Source: an uncultured Chthonomonas sp. (lineage in GTDB: Bacteria; Armatimonadota; Chthonomonadetes; Chthonomonadales; CAJBBX01). From it: a stretch of 64,000 nucleotides of DNA. Location: contig CAJBBX010000098.1 in the NCBI GenBank assembly GCA_903951425.1, forward strand, positions 37,707 through 101,706, given 5' to 3'. Under the pieces are notes generated by a model. That model was not told where the DNA came from, did no database searches, and saw nothing but the letters and a program-made list of their open reading frames with translations. The position numbers were made by a program, and so were the translations under genes. Below, in pieces: positions 40,558-50,708 of this stretch (the stretch's first letter is position 1; each line of letters starts with the position of its first letter).

Positions 40558-42042
40558 ATGCGCATCCTATTCCTTGACCTCGATACGCTACGGCCCGACC
40601 ATCTGGGCTGCTACGGCTACCATCGGAACACCTCGCCCAACATCGACCGGATCGCGGCCGATGGCGTGCGGTTCGACAACTACTACTGTTCCGACGCGCC
40701 GTGTCTGCCCAGCCGCGCCGCGCTCTTCACGGGCCGGTTCGGCATCCACACCGGTGTGGTGGGCCATGGCGGCACGGCGGCCGACATGCGGCTGCAGGGC
40801 GCGGACAGGGGCTTCGCCGACCTCTGCCGCCAGGACAACCTGCCCGCGTTCCTCAGGTCGCATGGCTTCAAGACCACCTCCATCAGCCCGTTTGCCGAGC
40901 GACACGGGGCCTGGTGGTTCAACGCCGGATTCAGCGAGATGCACAACACCGGCAGTGGCGGCATGGAGTCGGCCGAGGAGGTCACTCCGACGGCACTGGA
41001 CTGGATTCGCCGCAACGCCAAGGGCGACCAGTGGTTCCTGCACCTCAACTACTGGGATCCGCACACGCCCTATCGCGCCCCGGCCGACTTCGGCAATCCG
41101 TTTGCGGGGCAATCCGTCGCGCCGTGGATCACGCCCGACATCCTGGAACTCCACCGCCGCGCCGTCGGCCCGCATACCGCGCGCGAAATCGGCATGTACA
41201 ACAGCGATCCCCTGCCCCAGTTCCCGCGCCACGTGCCCGAGGTGCGCCATATGGAGGATGTCCGCCGCCACTTCGACGGCTATGACTGCGGCGTCGCGTA
41301 CATGGACCAGCACATAGGGCACGTGATGAACGCCCTGGCCGACGAGGGCGTGATGGATGACCTGGTGATCATCGTCTCGTCGGATCACGCTGAGAACCAG
41401 GGCGAGTTCGGCATCTATGCCGAGCATGCCACGGCCGACCACGCCACCTGCCGCATCCCCATGATCATCCGTTGGCCGGGCGGCGCCAAGGGCGCATCCG
41501 ATGCCGGCCTCCGCTACAACCTCGATCTGGGCCCGACGCTGGCGGCCCTGCTGGGCGGGCAGCCGCGGGCATCGTGGGACGGCGCAAGCTACGCCTCCTC
41601 GGTCCTGCGCCCCGGCTCCGACGACGGGCGCGAGGCCCTCGTCCTGAGCCAGTGCGCCCACGTCTGCCAGCGGAGCGTGCGATGGGGACCGTGGCTCTAC
41701 ATGCGGACGTACCACGACGGCTTCCACCTCTTCCCCGAGGAGATGCTCTTTAACGTGGCCACGGACCCGCACCAGCAGCGCGATCTGGCCGCCGACCAGC
41801 CGGCGCTGGCCAACGAGGGCGCGGCCCGGCTTCTTCGCTGGGAGCATCAGATGCTCGCGGGAGCGCCGGCGGGCCACGCAGCCGACCCGCTCTGGACGGT
41901 CATGCAGGAGGGCGGCCCGCTCCACGCACGGGGCCACCTGAAGTCCTACTGCGATCGGCTCAAGGCGACCAAGCGCGCCTGGGCGATCCCCGAGTTGCTC
42001 CGGCGACATCCCAACGACCCCAGCGTGCGAGGGACCGCATGA
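40558..42042 (+). CDS. Sulfatase (formylglycine-dependent, cytoplasmic-looking)
   Basis: The 494-residue arylsulfatase-type enzyme has the signature Cys49-Leu-Pro-Ser-Arg53 (CLPSRAALFTGR), the CxPSR motif whose cysteine is converted to formylglycine. Metal ligands are in MRILFLDLDTLRPDHLG near the start and in VSSDHAENQGEFG (about residue 280). A converting enzyme is not in view. There is no signal peptide, so it is likely cytoplasmic, unlike most polysaccharide sulfatases. It overlaps the DUF202 gene by 4 nt (ATGA). Substrate unknown; a sulfated sugar is plausible given the island. Confidence 0.93.
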   Translation: MRILFLDLDTLRPDHLGCYGYHRNTSPNIDRIAADGVRFDNYYCSDAPCLPSRAALFTGRFGIHTGVVGHGGTAADMRLQGADRGFADLCRQDNLPAFLRSHGFKTTSISPFAERHGAWWFNAGFSEMHNTGSGGMESAEEVTPTALDWIRRNAKGDQWFLHLNYWDPHTPYRAPADFGNPFAGQSVAPWITPDILELHRRAVGPHTAREIGMYNSDPLPQFPRHVPEVRHMEDVRRHFDGYDCGVAYMDQHIGHVMNALADEGVMDDLVIIVSSDHAENQGEFGIYAEHATADHATCRIPMIIRWPGGAKGASDAGLRYNLDLGPTLAALLGGQPRASWDGASYASSVLRPGSDDGREALVLSQCAHVCQRSVRWGPWLYMRTYHDGFHLFPEEMLFNVATDPHQQRDLAADQPALANEGAARLLRWEHQMLAGAPAGHAADPLWTVMQEGGPLHARGHLKSYCDRLKATKRAWAIPELLRRHPNDPSVRGTA

Positions 42043-42470
42043 GCGAGCCGAAACCGCAGCATCTGGGCGGCGACCCGGAGTCGGGCGGCGGCGATAGCCC
42101 GGTCACGGATCCGCGCATCTACCTGGCCGCCGAACGCACGCTGCTGGCCTGGATCCGTACGGGGCTGGCCATGATGGGGCTGGGCTTCGTCGTGGCCCGT
42201 TTCGGCCTGTTGATGAAGGAACTGGCGATCGAGGGGCATCAGGCCCTGGCCCGGCACCAGGGGCCTGCAGGCTGGCTCGGAACCGTTCTGGTGCTTCTCG
42301 GCGTTATAGTAAGTGCGGTGGCCACGGCTCACCATGTCCAGACGGTCGAGCGCCTGCACCGTGGTGTGACCTATCGGCCGTCGGCCTTCAGTCTGGAGGC
42401 CGCCGTAGGGGTAGTCCTGTCGATCTTTGGCGTGTTCATGGCTCTGCATCTGCTGGCGGCTCTGCGCTAG
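42039..42470 (+). CDS. DUF202 / YidH-family membrane protein
   Basis: The 143-residue protein has three membrane segments (about 38-60, LAWIRTGLAMMGLGFVVARFG; 77-97, WLGTVLVLLGVIVSAVATAHH; 118-140). The motif ERTLLAWIRTGLAMMGLGF is the family hallmark. Function is unknown. It starts inside the sulfatase stop (ATGA) and is followed after 64 nt by the cytidylate-kinase-like gene. Confidence 0.87.
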   Translation: MSEPKPQHLGGDPESGGGDSPVTDPRIYLAAERTLLAWIRTGLAMMGLGFVVARFGLLMKELAIEGHQALARHQGPAGWLGTVLVLLGVIVSAVATAHHVQTVERLHRGVTYRPSAFSLEAAVGVVLSIFGVFMALHLLAALR

Positions 42471-42534
42471 ACCGCCGGCCCTATCCTTCAGTAGCTCACC
42501 GCGGCCTGACCGTGGGGCCGTAAGGAGGTTGGCC

Positions 42535-43245
42535 ATGCGACTCTCGGACGACACCAGGCTAACGGACCGCCGCATCCAGGAGTGGTTCCTGCTCCAGAAG
42601 GCGCGCGCCAAGCAGGCGGAAGCCGCGCCGAAGGCCGTTCGCCCCGGCCCCACGATCACGATCTCGCGGCAGTTCGGCGCAGGCGGCAACTCCGTTGCCA
42701 CCCGGGTCGCTGCGCTCCTCGGCGCTCCCTGGACGGTCTGGGACAAGGAGGCCATCAAGGTGGTGGCCGAGAACGCCCAGATCAAGCAGGAGATGGCCCA
42801 GGCCATGGACGAGCGGTCCCGGTCCTGGGTGCAGGAGATGTTCCGGGACCTGCTGGGCGCGCACCACATCGACAGCAGCGCCTACAAGCGCATCTTGATC
42901 GAGACGCTCCTCAGCGTGGCGCAGCAGGGGCACAAGATCATCGTCGGGCGCGGCGCCAACTATGTCATGCCTCAGGCCCTCAACGTCCGCCTGGAGGCCG
43001 ACGAGGAGTGGCGCGTGCAGGCGACCATGCGGATCGACAACCTGAATCACGCCGACGCGGTGAAGCAGGTCCATCTCGTTGATGCAGACCGCGCCAAGTT
43101 CGTCCATGACGTTTTCGGCAAGGACGTGGCGCAACACAAGGCCTACGACATGGTGCTGCGTGTGGATGCGTTGGGGGGCTACGACGCTGCCGCGGCAGCC
43201 GTAGCGGCTACGGCCCGCGTCATGTACCAGCTACCGGACGCCTGA
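42535..43245 (+). CDS. Cytidylate-kinase-like family protein
   Basis: The 236-residue protein contains the PITISRQFGAGG segment and P-loop-like TISRQFGAGGNSVATRVAALL, the hallmark of the cytidylate-kinase-like family, with VGRGANYVMPQALNVRLEAD and YDMVLRVDALGGYDAAA further on. An N-terminal extension of about 37 residues (MRLSDDTRLTDRRIQEWFLL) precedes it. Members are probably nucleotide-dependent kinases, but the substrate is not shown. AAGGAGG is 8 nt before the ATG at 42535. It ends one base before the convergent beta-helix gene, with no room for a terminator. Confidence 0.85.
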   Translation: MRLSDDTRLTDRRIQEWFLLQKARAKQAEAAPKAVRPGPTITISRQFGAGGNSVATRVAALLGAPWTVWDKEAIKVVAENAQIKQEMAQAMDERSRSWVQEMFRDLLGAHHIDSSAYKRILIETLLSVAQQGHKIIVGRGANYVMPQALNVRLEADEEWRVQATMRIDNLNHADAVKQVHLVDADRAKFVHDVFGKDVAQHKAYDMVLRVDALGGYDAAAAAVAATARVMYQLPDA

Positions 43246-43246
43246 C

Positions 43247-44596
43247 CTACAGGTAGCCTCCGGCAGCGCCCAGGTTGTTCCGCAGGACGGTGCCCTCGGC
43301 ATCATCCTGCCGCACGTTGGCCTCCACGTTGCGGTTTAGGATGTTGCCCTCGATCACGGTGCCATCGGCTCGCGCCAGCTCGATGCCGATGCGGTTGTCC
43401 TGGATGTCGTTGCCCTTCAGGGCATGGCTGTGGGGCCGCAAATCGGGGCGCTCCTCGTTCTCGGCCGGACCGGGGCGGATGCCGTGGTTCTGGTTCGCCG
43501 CGATGCGGACGCCCTTGCCGTTCCGCGTGAACGTGTTGCCCTCGATCTGCCATCCGTACGAGGTGGCGTGGTCCGGGAAAGACTGGGCGAACGCCTCGAC
43601 GCGCACACTCCAGAGCAGCACGCCGTGCCCGTTGGCCTGGAACGTGTTGCGCTGCACGCGGAAGCCGTGGCCGTTCTCCACCGCGATGCCTGCCTGGCGG
43701 TTCATGACCATGCGGCACTCGTCGATCCCCGTGTCCCAGGAGAAGCCGAGCCAGAATCCGTAGTTGCACCGGTCGGCGTAGTTCCGCACGAAGAGGTTGC
43801 CCCGGCAGAAGGTGGCCTCGAACGCGATGTTGGGGCTCAGCGAGGCGTCGTTCTCCACGAACAGGTTGTCGTCACAGCCGCACTTGGTCCCGTCGGGCGC
43901 GAGCCCGGCCAGGAAGAAACCGTCGCCGCCCAGCCGGGCGGTGTTGCGGCGGAACGTGTTGCAGCAGGAGGCGCGCACCACCACAAAGCCGGCCGCATCG
44001 GCGCCCATGTGGCCGAAGTGGACGCCACCTTCGCGGGGCTCGAAGCGACAGCAGTAGTCCGCGGAGTTCTCCTCAAAGAGGCTGTCGGAGGTGGCGGAGA
44101 GGTAGAAGCCGAAACCGCTGTTGTAGTTGGCCTGGTTGCGCCGCACCGTGAGGCCCGAGCAACCGTAGGCCAGCAGGCCGCTCTGCTGGTGCTGCAGGTC
44201 GTTCTCCTCAACTACCGACTCCGTGACGCCGTCCAGCAGGATGCCGCCGCCATAGGCGCCCTCGGCCGGGAGCCAGATATCGAGGAAGAGGGTGTTCGGC
44301 GCCTGCTCGGCGGTGGCCGATACTCGGTTGCCGGCCAGAGACAGGCCCGACGACCGCGCGGCGCGAATGCCGTGGCGGTACTCGGCCAGGCAGAGGTTGC
44401 GCACGGCAACGCCCCGGACGCCCTCCAAGCTCACGCCCGCACCCAGGCGCCCGGCGCCCACCAGCAGCGCTCCCCCGCCGTCCAGCGTCACGCCGTCGGC
44501 TGCCACGGTCACGCCGCGCGGCAGGTGGTAGACGCCCGGCGCGAACCGGACGTCGTGGCGGATGACCATGCCGTCGGTGGGGGTAATCGTCTCCAA
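43247..44596 (-). CDS. Right-handed parallel beta-helix protein (NosD-like), no signal peptide
   Basis: The 449-residue beta-helix protein has repeated rungs such as VRNLCLAEYRHGIRAARSS, LTVRRNQANYNSGFGFYLS, FRRNTARLGGDGFFLAG, FRVQRNTFQANGHGVLLWS and IEGNTFTRNGKGVRIAAN, each around 22-24 residues. Cysteine-rich middle rungs (YCCRFEP, ASCCNTF, KCGCDDNLF, FCRGNLFVRNYADRC) are unusual. It lacks a signal peptide, so it is probably cytoplasmic or exported by an unknown path. It is convergent with the kinase-like gene and upstream of mrp on the same strand orientation. Function unknown; related proteins bind or process polysaccharide. Confidence 0.8.
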   Translation of the reverse strand: METITPTDGMVIRHDVRFAPGVYHLPRGVTVAADGVTLDGGGALLVGAGRLGAGVSLEGVRGVAVRNLCLAEYRHGIRAARSSGLSLAGNRVSATAEQAPNTLFLDIWLPAEGAYGGGILLDGVTESVVEENDLQHQQSGLLAYGCSGLTVRRNQANYNSGFGFYLSATSDSLFEENSADYCCRFEPREGGVHFGHMGADAAGFVVVRASCCNTFRRNTARLGGDGFFLAGLAPDGTKCGCDDNLFVENDASLSPNIAFEATFCRGNLFVRNYADRCNYGFWLGFSWDTGIDECRMVMNRQAGIAVENGHGFRVQRNTFQANGHGVLLWSVRVEAFAQSFPDHATSYGWQIEGNTFTRNGKGVRIAANQNHGIRPGPAENEERPDLRPHSHALKGNDIQDNRIGIELARADGTVIEGNILNRNVEANVRQDDAEGTVLRNNLGAAGGYL

Positions 44597-44605
44597 GGCG
44601 GGCTC

Positions 44606-45694
44606 CTACTCGCCGCCTGCCGGCCCGGCTTGGTCGGCCATGGTGAGCGAGCTGACCCGCGCGGCCACCTGTCCGGCGATGGCGCGGAAGGCCGCCGCAT
44701 GGGCCGAGCCCGGCTCCAGCAGGATCGAGGGCAAGCCCTGGTCGCCGCCGTCGCATACGATCGGGTCCATGGGCACCGCGCCGAGGAAGGGCACGCCCAG
44801 GTCCTCGGCAGCCTGCTCGCCGCCGCCGGAGCCGAACATGGCGGTGATCTCGCCGCAGTGCGGGCAAGCGAAGCCGCTCATGTTTTCCACCACACCCAGG
44901 ATCGGCAGGGGACGCTCGGTGGACTCCTCCAGAGCGCGGAACATCAGGATTGACTTGTTGGCGATGCGCCGGGCCACGTCCTGCGGCGTCATCACGACGA
45001 CGACGCCCGTCAGCGGCATGAGCTGCGCCAGGCTCATGGGCGCATCGCCTGTGCCCGGCGGCAGGTCCACCACCAGATAGTCGAGATCGCCCCAAGCCAC
45101 GTCGCCCAGAAATTGGCTGAGCGCCTTGCCGATCATGGGGCCGCGCCAGAGCACTGCCTTGTCCTCATCCAGGAAGAAACCGATCGACATCACCTTGACC
45201 CCGTACTTCTCGATCGGGTGGATCATCTGGCCGTCGGTCTCGGGGCTCTCCGTGATCCCCATCATGATGGGAACGGTTGGGCCGTAGATGTCGGCATCCA
45301 GCAGGCCCACGGTCGCGCCGGTCTGGGCCAGCGCCACCGCCAGGTTGCAGGAGACCGTCGACTTGCCCACGCCGCCCTTACCGCTGGCCACGGCGATGAC
45401 GTGCCGCACGCCCGGGGCGAGTTCGCCCTGCAGCGCGGAGGCGCGCACCTGGGCGGTCATCTCCACGTTCACCACCTCGACACCGGGCAGGGCGCGGACT
45501 GCGGCCTCCGATTGCTCCTTGAGGAGCTCCTTCATGGGGCAGGCAGGCGTGGTAAGCTCCACTTTGAAGGCCACCGTGCCGCCGCAGATGCGAACATCCT
45601 TGACGAAGCCCAGGGTGACGATATCGCGACGCAGGTCGGGGTCCTCGACGACCGCCAGCGCGGTCAGGACTTCGGCCTCGGTTATCTGAGACAA
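44606..45694 (-). CDS. mrp: Mrp/ApbC-family P-loop ATPase for Fe-S carrier function
   Basis: The 362-residue protein has an N-terminal MIP18/DUF59 domain (about 1-80, LTALAVVEDPDLRRDIVTLGFVKDV; TTPACPMKELLKEQ) and a P-loop ATPase domain with the deviant Walker A ASGKGGVGKSTVSCNLA (about 105) and DADIYGPTVPIMMG. The cluster-binding CPHC is at VENMSGFACPHCGE. Mrp proteins carry and transfer Fe-S clusters in the cytoplasm. The TTG at 45694 is chosen because GGAGG is 8 nt upstream; the ATG further up lacks a site. It follows the beta-helix gene by 10 nt on the minus strand. Length is normal. Confidence 0.92.
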   Translation of the reverse strand: MSQITEAEVLTALAVVEDPDLRRDIVTLGFVKDVRICGGTVAFKVELTTPACPMKELLKEQSEAAVRALPGVEVVNVEMTAQVRASALQGELAPGVRHVIAVASGKGGVGKSTVSCNLAVALAQTGATVGLLDADIYGPTVPIMMGITESPETDGQMIHPIEKYGVKVMSIGFFLDEDKAVLWRGPMIGKALSQFLGDVAWGDLDYLVVDLPPGTGDAPMSLAQLMPLTGVVVVMTPQDVARRIANKSILMFRALEESTERPLPILGVVENMSGFACPHCGEITAMFGSGGGEQAAEDLGVPFLGAVPMDPIVCDGGDQGLPSILLEPGSAHAAAFRAIAGQVAARVSSLTMADQAGPAGGE

Positions 45695-45828
45695 GACGTG
45701 TACCTCCAGACGGAATTGCGGTTGCGGGGCGATCTGGGACGCCTCCGCCACGCCCGGACGTTGACGAACGGACGCCGGGCGGCTACACTGCTTACACGAC
45801 CCAAACCTTGAAGGGAGACCCTCTCCAG

Positions 45829-46500
45829 ATGGCCAAGCGCGTACTCGTTGTGGGCGGATGCCCCGCCCCTTACCACCGGCTTGAGCCGGTTGTGGCGCCG
45901 ATCACGGATTGCCTCGTGGCAGCCGGATTCGACGTGACCGTGACAGGCATCTACCATCCGGACGGCGGCGACGCATTCGTGGGCGACTACTCGGCCATCA
46001 CCGCCGAGAACCTCGCCAACTACGACGCGCTGCTCCTCTACACCACCGGGGCGGAGACGCACGGCGCCGATGTCGATGCCATCGTCGCCTACGTGAAGGG
46101 CGGCGGCGCCCTCCTGGGCATCCACAACGCCGCGGACTCCTTCACCGCCAACCCCGACTTCGTCAAGCTGATCGGCGGCAAGTTCCGCACGCACCCGGCC
46201 CCGCTCGACGTCACCTTCAGCTCGGTGGCACCGGATGACCCGATCGTGGCCGGCATCGCCGACTTCACGGTGCTCGAGGAACTATACCTGTTCGCCGATT
46301 ACGATCCCCGGAACGTCCACCTGCTCGCGCAGACCACCAGCTACGACGACAACGGCCCCGTACCGGTCTGCTGGACCCGCGAGGAGGGCGCCGGGCGCGT
46401 CTTCTACACGTCGCTGGGCCACTTCCCCGAGACGATGAGCGATGCCTCCTGGATCACCGTGATGCAGCGCGGCGCGCGCTGGGCCTGTCGCGTAGCCTAG
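45829..46500 (+). CDS. ThuA-like domain protein
   Basis: The 223-residue protein has the class-I-glutamine-amidotransferase-like fold of the ThuA family: KRVLVVGGCPAPYHRLEPVV, NYDALLLYTTGAE, VKGGGALLGIHNAADSF (nucleophile position occupied by His in NAAD context), GGKFRTHPAPLDV and RVFYTSLGHFPETMSDASW. ThuA was linked to trehalose use in rhizobia; in soil bacteria the family is often near sugar-processing and Gfo/Idh genes. The ATG at 45829 has GGGAG 13 nt upstream. It is cytoplasmic, and it is convergent with sixA with only 4 nt between stops. Confidence 0.85.
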   Translation: MAKRVLVVGGCPAPYHRLEPVVAPITDCLVAAGFDVTVTGIYHPDGGDAFVGDYSAITAENLANYDALLLYTTGAETHGADVDAIVAYVKGGGALLGIHNAADSFTANPDFVKLIGGKFRTHPAPLDVTFSSVAPDDPIVAGIADFTVLEELYLFADYDPRNVHLLAQTTSYDDNGPVPVCWTREEGAGRVFYTSLGHFPETMSDASWITVMQRGARWACRVA

Positions 46501-46504
46501 AGCG

Positions 46505-46990
46505 TCAGCCCTTGGCGATGGCCTTGGCGACCTGCGGCGGCGCGAGCAACCGCAGGGAGCCGAGGCAGCCCGGTGAAACACTGCGCAGCAGGGCGAACGC
46601 CGCCGTGGGCATCTCCACGTCGCCGCCGCCGGTCATCTGGGCGACCATCCGCGAGACCGTCGGCTGATGCCCCACCAGCATGAGCAACCGGCAACCCGAG
46701 TTCGCCCGGAGGATCGTGCTCAGGTGCTCGGGCTGGGCGCCCAGGCCCATGCGGGCCTCCACTCTGAGCCTATCCGCAACGCCCAGCTCCTCGGCCACGA
46801 TGGCGGCGGTGTGGCACGCCCGGACTGCAGGGCTCGAAAGAATCGCGTCGGGCACGAGCCGCAGCTTGGCCAGCGCCCGGCCTGCCGCCGTCGCCTCAGC
46901 CACGCCGTCCTGCGTTAGGTCTCGCTGCTCGTCGCTCATGCCGAAGGAGGGCTCCTCGGCCTCGGCATGGCGCATGATCAGGATATCCAC
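46505..46990 (-). CDS. sixA: SixA-like phosphohistidine phosphatase
   Basis: The 161-residue histidine-phosphatase-superfamily protein has the phosphohistidine motif IMRHAEAEEPS (RHA near residue 7), the second His in LVGHQPTVSRM, and LSSPAVRACHTAAIVAEELG. SixA removes phosphate from the His of phosphotransfer (HPt) domains. No histidine kinase is nearby. It is the last gene of a minus-strand unit valS-rph-sixA, with a 14-nt gap to rph. Length and motifs are typical. Confidence 0.9.
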   Translation of the reverse strand: MDILIMRHAEAEEPSFGMSDEQRDLTQDGVAEATAAGRALAKLRLVPDAILSSPAVRACHTAAIVAEELGVADRLRVEARMGLGAQPEHLSTILRANSGCRLLMLVGHQPTVSRMVAQMTGGGDVEMPTAAFALLRSVSPGCLGSLRLLAPPQVAKAIAKG

Positions 46991-47004
46991 ATCGTCCTCC
47001 CGAG

Positions 47005-47721
47005 CTACGTCGCGGCGAGCGCCTCGCGCTGCAGCTTGAGGAGCTCCTGGATGCCGAACTGAGCGGCGTCCAGCATCTTGTTCAGGATCACGCGGTCGTA
47101 GGTCATGCCCTCGCCGGTGCCCTGGACCTCCACGAAGCGGAGCTTGTCGGTCATTACCACGTTCATGTCCACCGCGGCCTTGGAGTCTTCCTCGTAGCAG
47201 AGGTCAAGGGCGATGGCTTCGTTGACGACGCCCACGCTGATGGCGGCGACCATGCCCTGAAGCACCGGGCGCTTGATCAGCCGCTGCTTCTCCATCCAGG
47301 CCACGGCGTCGGCCAACGCCACGGAGGCGCCGGTAATGGCGGCCGTGCGGGTGCCGCCGTCGGCCCCCAGGACGTCGCAGTCGATGAGGATTGTCCGCTC
47401 ACCCATGTTGTCGGTGTCGACGATGGCCCGCAGGCTCCTGCCGATGAGGCGCTGGATCTCCATGGTCCGGCCGCCGGCGCCTTTCGTTTCGCGCTGGGTC
47501 CGCTCGCGGCAGGATCGCGGGATCATGGCGTACTCGGCCGTCACCCAGCCCTTGCCGGAGTTCTTGAGGAAGGGCGGCACGCGCTCCTCCACGGTGGCGG
47601 TGCAGATGACCTTCGTCTCGCCGATCGACACGAGACACGAGCCTTCCGCGTTCTTCATGAAGCCACGTTCGATGCGCACGGGGCGCATCTCGGTGGCGGA
47701 CCGACCATCTAGTCTCGGCAT
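47005..47721 (-). CDS. rph: Ribonuclease PH
   Basis: The 238-residue phosphate-dependent 3'-5' exoribonuclease matures tRNA 3' ends. Landmarks are [68 protein letters not shown] and [21 protein letters not shown]. The ATG at 47721 has GGGGAGG 7 nt upstream. It lies 13 nt after valS, in an operon under the same T-box leader, so its level may follow valyl-tRNA supply. Confidence 0.96.
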   Translation of the reverse strand: MPRLDGRSATEMRPVRIERGFMKNAEGSCLVSIGETKVICTATVEERVPPFLKNSGKGWVTAEYAMIPRSCRERTQRETKGAGGRTMEIQRLIGRSLRAIVDTDNMGERTILIDCDVLGADGGTRTAAITGASVALADAVAWMEKQRLIKRPVLQGMVAAISVGVVNEAIALDLCYEEDSKAAVDMNVVMTDKLRFVEVQGTGEGMTYDRVILNKMLDAAQFGIQELLKLQREALAAT

Positions 47722-47734
47722 CGCATTCCTCCCC

Positions 47735-50410
47735 TTACGCGCCCAGCCCGGCAAGCCGCTCGGACAGCCTGGCCCGCTTCTCTTCGCTATCGACCAGGAG
47801 CGCCCGCTCCTTCTCGACGATTGCAGCCGGGGCCCGGTCCACGAAGGCCGGGTTCTCCAGCTTGGCCCGGCACCGGGCGATGTTCGCCTCGGCTTCGGCC
47901 ACTTCCTTCAGGAGCTTTGCGCGCTCCTTGGCCGGGTCCACGGCGCCGCCCACGTCCACGAAGACATCGCAGCCTGTGGCGGGGCTGGCAACCCAGGCTC
48001 CGGGACTCTCCGGCGGCAAGTCGACAAACCAGAGCTCGGAGAGCCGCGCCAGGTGCTGCACCAGATCGGCGGCATCGGTCAGCGATTCGCCGACGAGCTG
48101 CTCCGACGGCATGATCGCGGCCCTAAGGCGGAGGGCCGGCGCCACCAGCGCCTCGGCGCGCACGTTGCGCAAGGCGCGGATGGCGTCCATGACGATGGCC
48201 ATGCGCCGCTCGGCATCGGGGTCCAGCAGGGCCTCGTCGCCGCCGGGGTAGGGCGCGAAGAGGATCGTCCCGACGCCGGCGTGCGCCGACAGGGCCTCGG
48301 GCGCGGCCAACCGCAGGGCCTGCCAGAGCTCCTCGGTGATGAACGGCACCATGGGGTGGATGAGCCGCAAGATGCCGTCCATGCAGTGGGCCAGCACGGC
48401 GCGGGCCACGCGGGCCTCGTCGCCTCCGTCGCGTAGGCGCGGCTTGGCGATCTCAACGAACCAGTCACAGAAGTCATCCCAGAGCAACACCTGGACGCTT
48501 CGCATGGCGTCGTCCAGCTCGAAGGCCTCCACCTTGGCGTTTACCTCGGCGGCGGTCCGCTGGAGGCGCGACAGTATCCACCGGTCGGGCACGGTAAGCA
48601 GATCCGCGGGAGCCCGGTCCAGGGGCGGCACGTCCTGGCCCTCCAGGTTGGTCAGCACGAACCGGGCGGCGTTCCAGAGCTTGTTGCAGAAGGTGCCGGC
48701 GATGCGCACGCGGTCTTCGTTGTACTTGATGTCCTGGTTCAGGCCCGCCTGCTGCAGCAGCGAGAGACGTAGCGCGTCGGCGCCGTAGCGATCCACCATC
48801 TCCAGCGGGTCCACGCCGTTTCCCTTGCTCTTGGACATCCGGTCGCCATGCTCGTCCAGCACCGTGGCGTGGATGTAGACCTGGTGAAACGGCGCCTCGC
48901 CCAGGAAGTCGATGCCGGTCATGATCATCCTGGCCACCCAGAGGTAGAGGATCTCGGCGGCCGTGGATAGCACGTTGGTCGGGTACCAGAACTTCAGGTC
49001 CTCGCTGTCGGCGGGCCATCCCAGCGTGGCGTGCGGCCAGAGCGCCGATGAGAACCACGTGTCCAGCACGTCCTCGTCCTGGCGCAGAGCCTCCTCCGGC
49101 ACGCCCAAGCGCTGGGCGGCGTCGGCTGCCGAGCGCCCCGCGCTGAAGCGGCCGTCCTCAGTCCACCAGACCGGGATGCGGTGGCCCCACCAGAGCTGTC
49201 GCGAGATGCACCAGTCGCGGATGTTGTCCAGCCAGTCCAGCGCGATGCGGGTGTACCGCTCGGGCACGAACTGCACCTGGCCGGAGCGGATCGCCTCGGC
49301 GGCAGGCCCGGCCAACTCGGTCTGCTTCACGAACCACTGCTCGCTGAGGAGCGGCTCCAGCACGGTCTTGCACCGGTCGCAGCGGGGGATCTTCACCACA
49401 TAGGGCTCGATCTTCTCCAGCAGGCCCAGCGCCTCCAGATCGGCCAGCGCCTTCTTGCGGCACTCGAAGCGGTCCAGCCCGGCGTAGGCCTCGCCGGCCT
49501 CCGGGGCCATAGTGCCGTCCTCGGCGATGACCACGATCTGATGCAGGCCGTGGCGCAGGCCCACCTCGAAATCGTCCAGGTCGTGGGCGGGAGTGATTTT
49601 CACGGCGCCGCTGCCGAACTCGGCGCGGGCGTGTTGGTCCGCGACCACGCGGATGGTCCGCGAGGTCAGCGGCAGGCTCACCTCGGCCCCGATGCGGTCC
49701 TTATAGCGCGGGTCCTCGGGGTTCACAGCCACGGCGGCGTCGCCCAGCAGCGTCTCGGGGCGCGTGGTGGCCACGGTGATGTGGCCGCTGCCGTCGGCGA
49801 ACGGGTACCGGATGTGGTAGAGGTTGCCGGGCTCCTCGGCGCTGGCCACTTCGATGTCGGAGATGGCCGACCGGCAGCGCGGGCACCAGTTCACCACGCG
49901 GGCGCCGCGGTAGACCAGTCCGCGGTCCCACCAGCGGAGGAACTCCTCGTAGATGGCGGTCACGTAGGACTCGTCCAGTGTGAAGCGCGTGCGGGTCCAG
50001 TCGTACGAGAGGCCGAGCCGCCGGAACTGGTTCAGTATCTCATCGCCGCACTGCCCGCGCCACGACCAGCAACGGTCGAGGAATGCCTCGCGGCCCAGGT
50101 CGTGGCGCGAAAGGCCCTCGGCGGCCAGGGCGCGCTCGATGACGTTCTGCGTGGCGATGCCCGCGTGATCGGTGCCGGGAAGGCAGAGCGTGTTGTCGCC
50201 CAGCATGCGGCGGCGGCGGATGACCGTGTCGATGACGGTGTTGTTGAGCGCGTGGCCGATGTGGAGCTTACCGGTGATGTTGGGCGGCGGGATGGTGATG
50301 CAGTAGGGCGTACCCTCGCCGGGCGTGGGCGTGAAGGCGCCATCCGCCAGCCAACTCGCGTAGAGCCGGTCCTCCACCTGCTTGGGATCGTATGCCTTGG
50401 CCAGTTCCAC
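47735..50410 (-). CDS. valS: Valyl-tRNA synthetase
   Basis: The 891-residue class I synthetase has HIGH at 50-53 ([12 protein letters not shown]), KMSKS as [13 protein letters not shown] (about residue 530), a four-Cys zinc site ([15 protein letters not shown]) and the ValRS editing-domain motif [21 protein letters not shown] stretch ([13 protein letters not shown]). The C-terminal coiled coil is present ([23 protein letters not shown]). The GTG at 50410 has GGAGGAG 5 nt before it and is preferred to the upstream ATG. It is controlled by a T-box leader with a GUC specifier, so valS is induced when valyl-tRNA is low. Confidence 0.97.
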   Translation of the reverse strand: MELAKAYDPKQVEDRLYASWLADGAFTPTPGEGTPYCITIPPPNITGKLHIGHALNNTVIDTVIRRRRMLGDNTLCLPGTDHAGIATQNVIERALAAEGLSRHDLGREAFLDRCWSWRGQCGDEILNQFRRLGLSYDWTRTRFTLDESYVTAIYEEFLRWWDRGLVYRGARVVNWCPRCRSAISDIEVASAEEPGNLYHIRYPFADGSGHITVATTRPETLLGDAAVAVNPEDPRYKDRIGAEVSLPLTSRTIRVVADQHARAEFGSGAVKITPAHDLDDFEVGLRHGLHQIVVIAEDGTMAPEAGEAYAGLDRFECRKKALADLEALGLLEKIEPYVVKIPRCDRCKTVLEPLLSEQWFVKQTELAGPAAEAIRSGQVQFVPERYTRIALDWLDNIRDWCISRQLWWGHRIPVWWTEDGRFSAGRSAADAAQRLGVPEEALRQDEDVLDTWFSSALWPHATLGWPADSEDLKFWYPTNVLSTAAEILYLWVARMIMTGIDFLGEAPFHQVYIHATVLDEHGDRMSKSKGNGVDPLEMVDRYGADALRLSLLQQAGLNQDIKYNEDRVRIAGTFCNKLWNAARFVLTNLEGQDVPPLDRAPADLLTVPDRWILSRLQRTAAEVNAKVEAFELDDAMRSVQVLLWDDFCDWFVEIAKPRLRDGGDEARVARAVLAHCMDGILRLIHPMVPFITEELWQALRLAAPEALSAHAGVGTILFAPYPGGDEALLDPDAERRMAIVMDAIRALRNVRAEALVAPALRLRAAIMPSEQLVGESLTDAADLVQHLARLSELWFVDLPPESPGAWVASPATGCDVFVDVGGAVDPAKERAKLLKEVAEAEANIARCRAKLENPAFVDRAPAAIVEKERALLVDSEEKRARLSERLAGLGA

Positions 50411-50449
50411 GTCTGCTCCTCCATTCTCTCGTCGCGGGGCGGCTGAACG

Positions 50450-50700
50450 CACAAACGCCCGCGTCCCCTGAAGGACGCGGGCGCAAGCCCACGCGGTACC
50501 ACCTTCGTTCCAGGCCGCCTGGGCGACCCGACACTCTAGCGCTCTAACGGGCGCACCCGGCGCGCTCTAGGGGCCGTGGCCCGTCTGCGCGCGGCTCCAG
50601 GGCGACGTTCAGCGCCTCCCCAGCCGAGCGGCTCACACCTGTCCCGCTCTCTCTGAGGCCCGGAGACGCCTACTCTTCCCCTTCACAGCCAAACCGAATT
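50450..50700 (-). promoter_or_regulatory. Valine-specific T-box leader of valS
   Basis: On the minus strand the leader opens with GAAGAGTAGGCG, has AGAGAGAG in stem I, and the specifier bulge GAAC-GTC-GCC (GTC for Val at 50604-50606). The T-box core is GAAGGTGGTACCGCG (about 50492-50506); its U pairs with the A73 discriminator of tRNA-Val. A terminator stem GCCCGCGTCC / GGACGCGGGC (50457-50482) with a TTCAGG loop follows. Uncharged tRNA-Val should favour antitermination into valS. It is a class I transcriptional T-box. Confidence 0.88.
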
Positions 50701-50708
50701 GTGGGCGG

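Noticed and set aside
43424..44953. 509-codon frame antisense to the beta-helix and mrp genes
   Set aside because: It spans two well-supported genes and has compositional sequence only.
49181..50446. 421-codon frame antisense to valS
   Set aside because: valS is unmistakable; this frame is its shadow.
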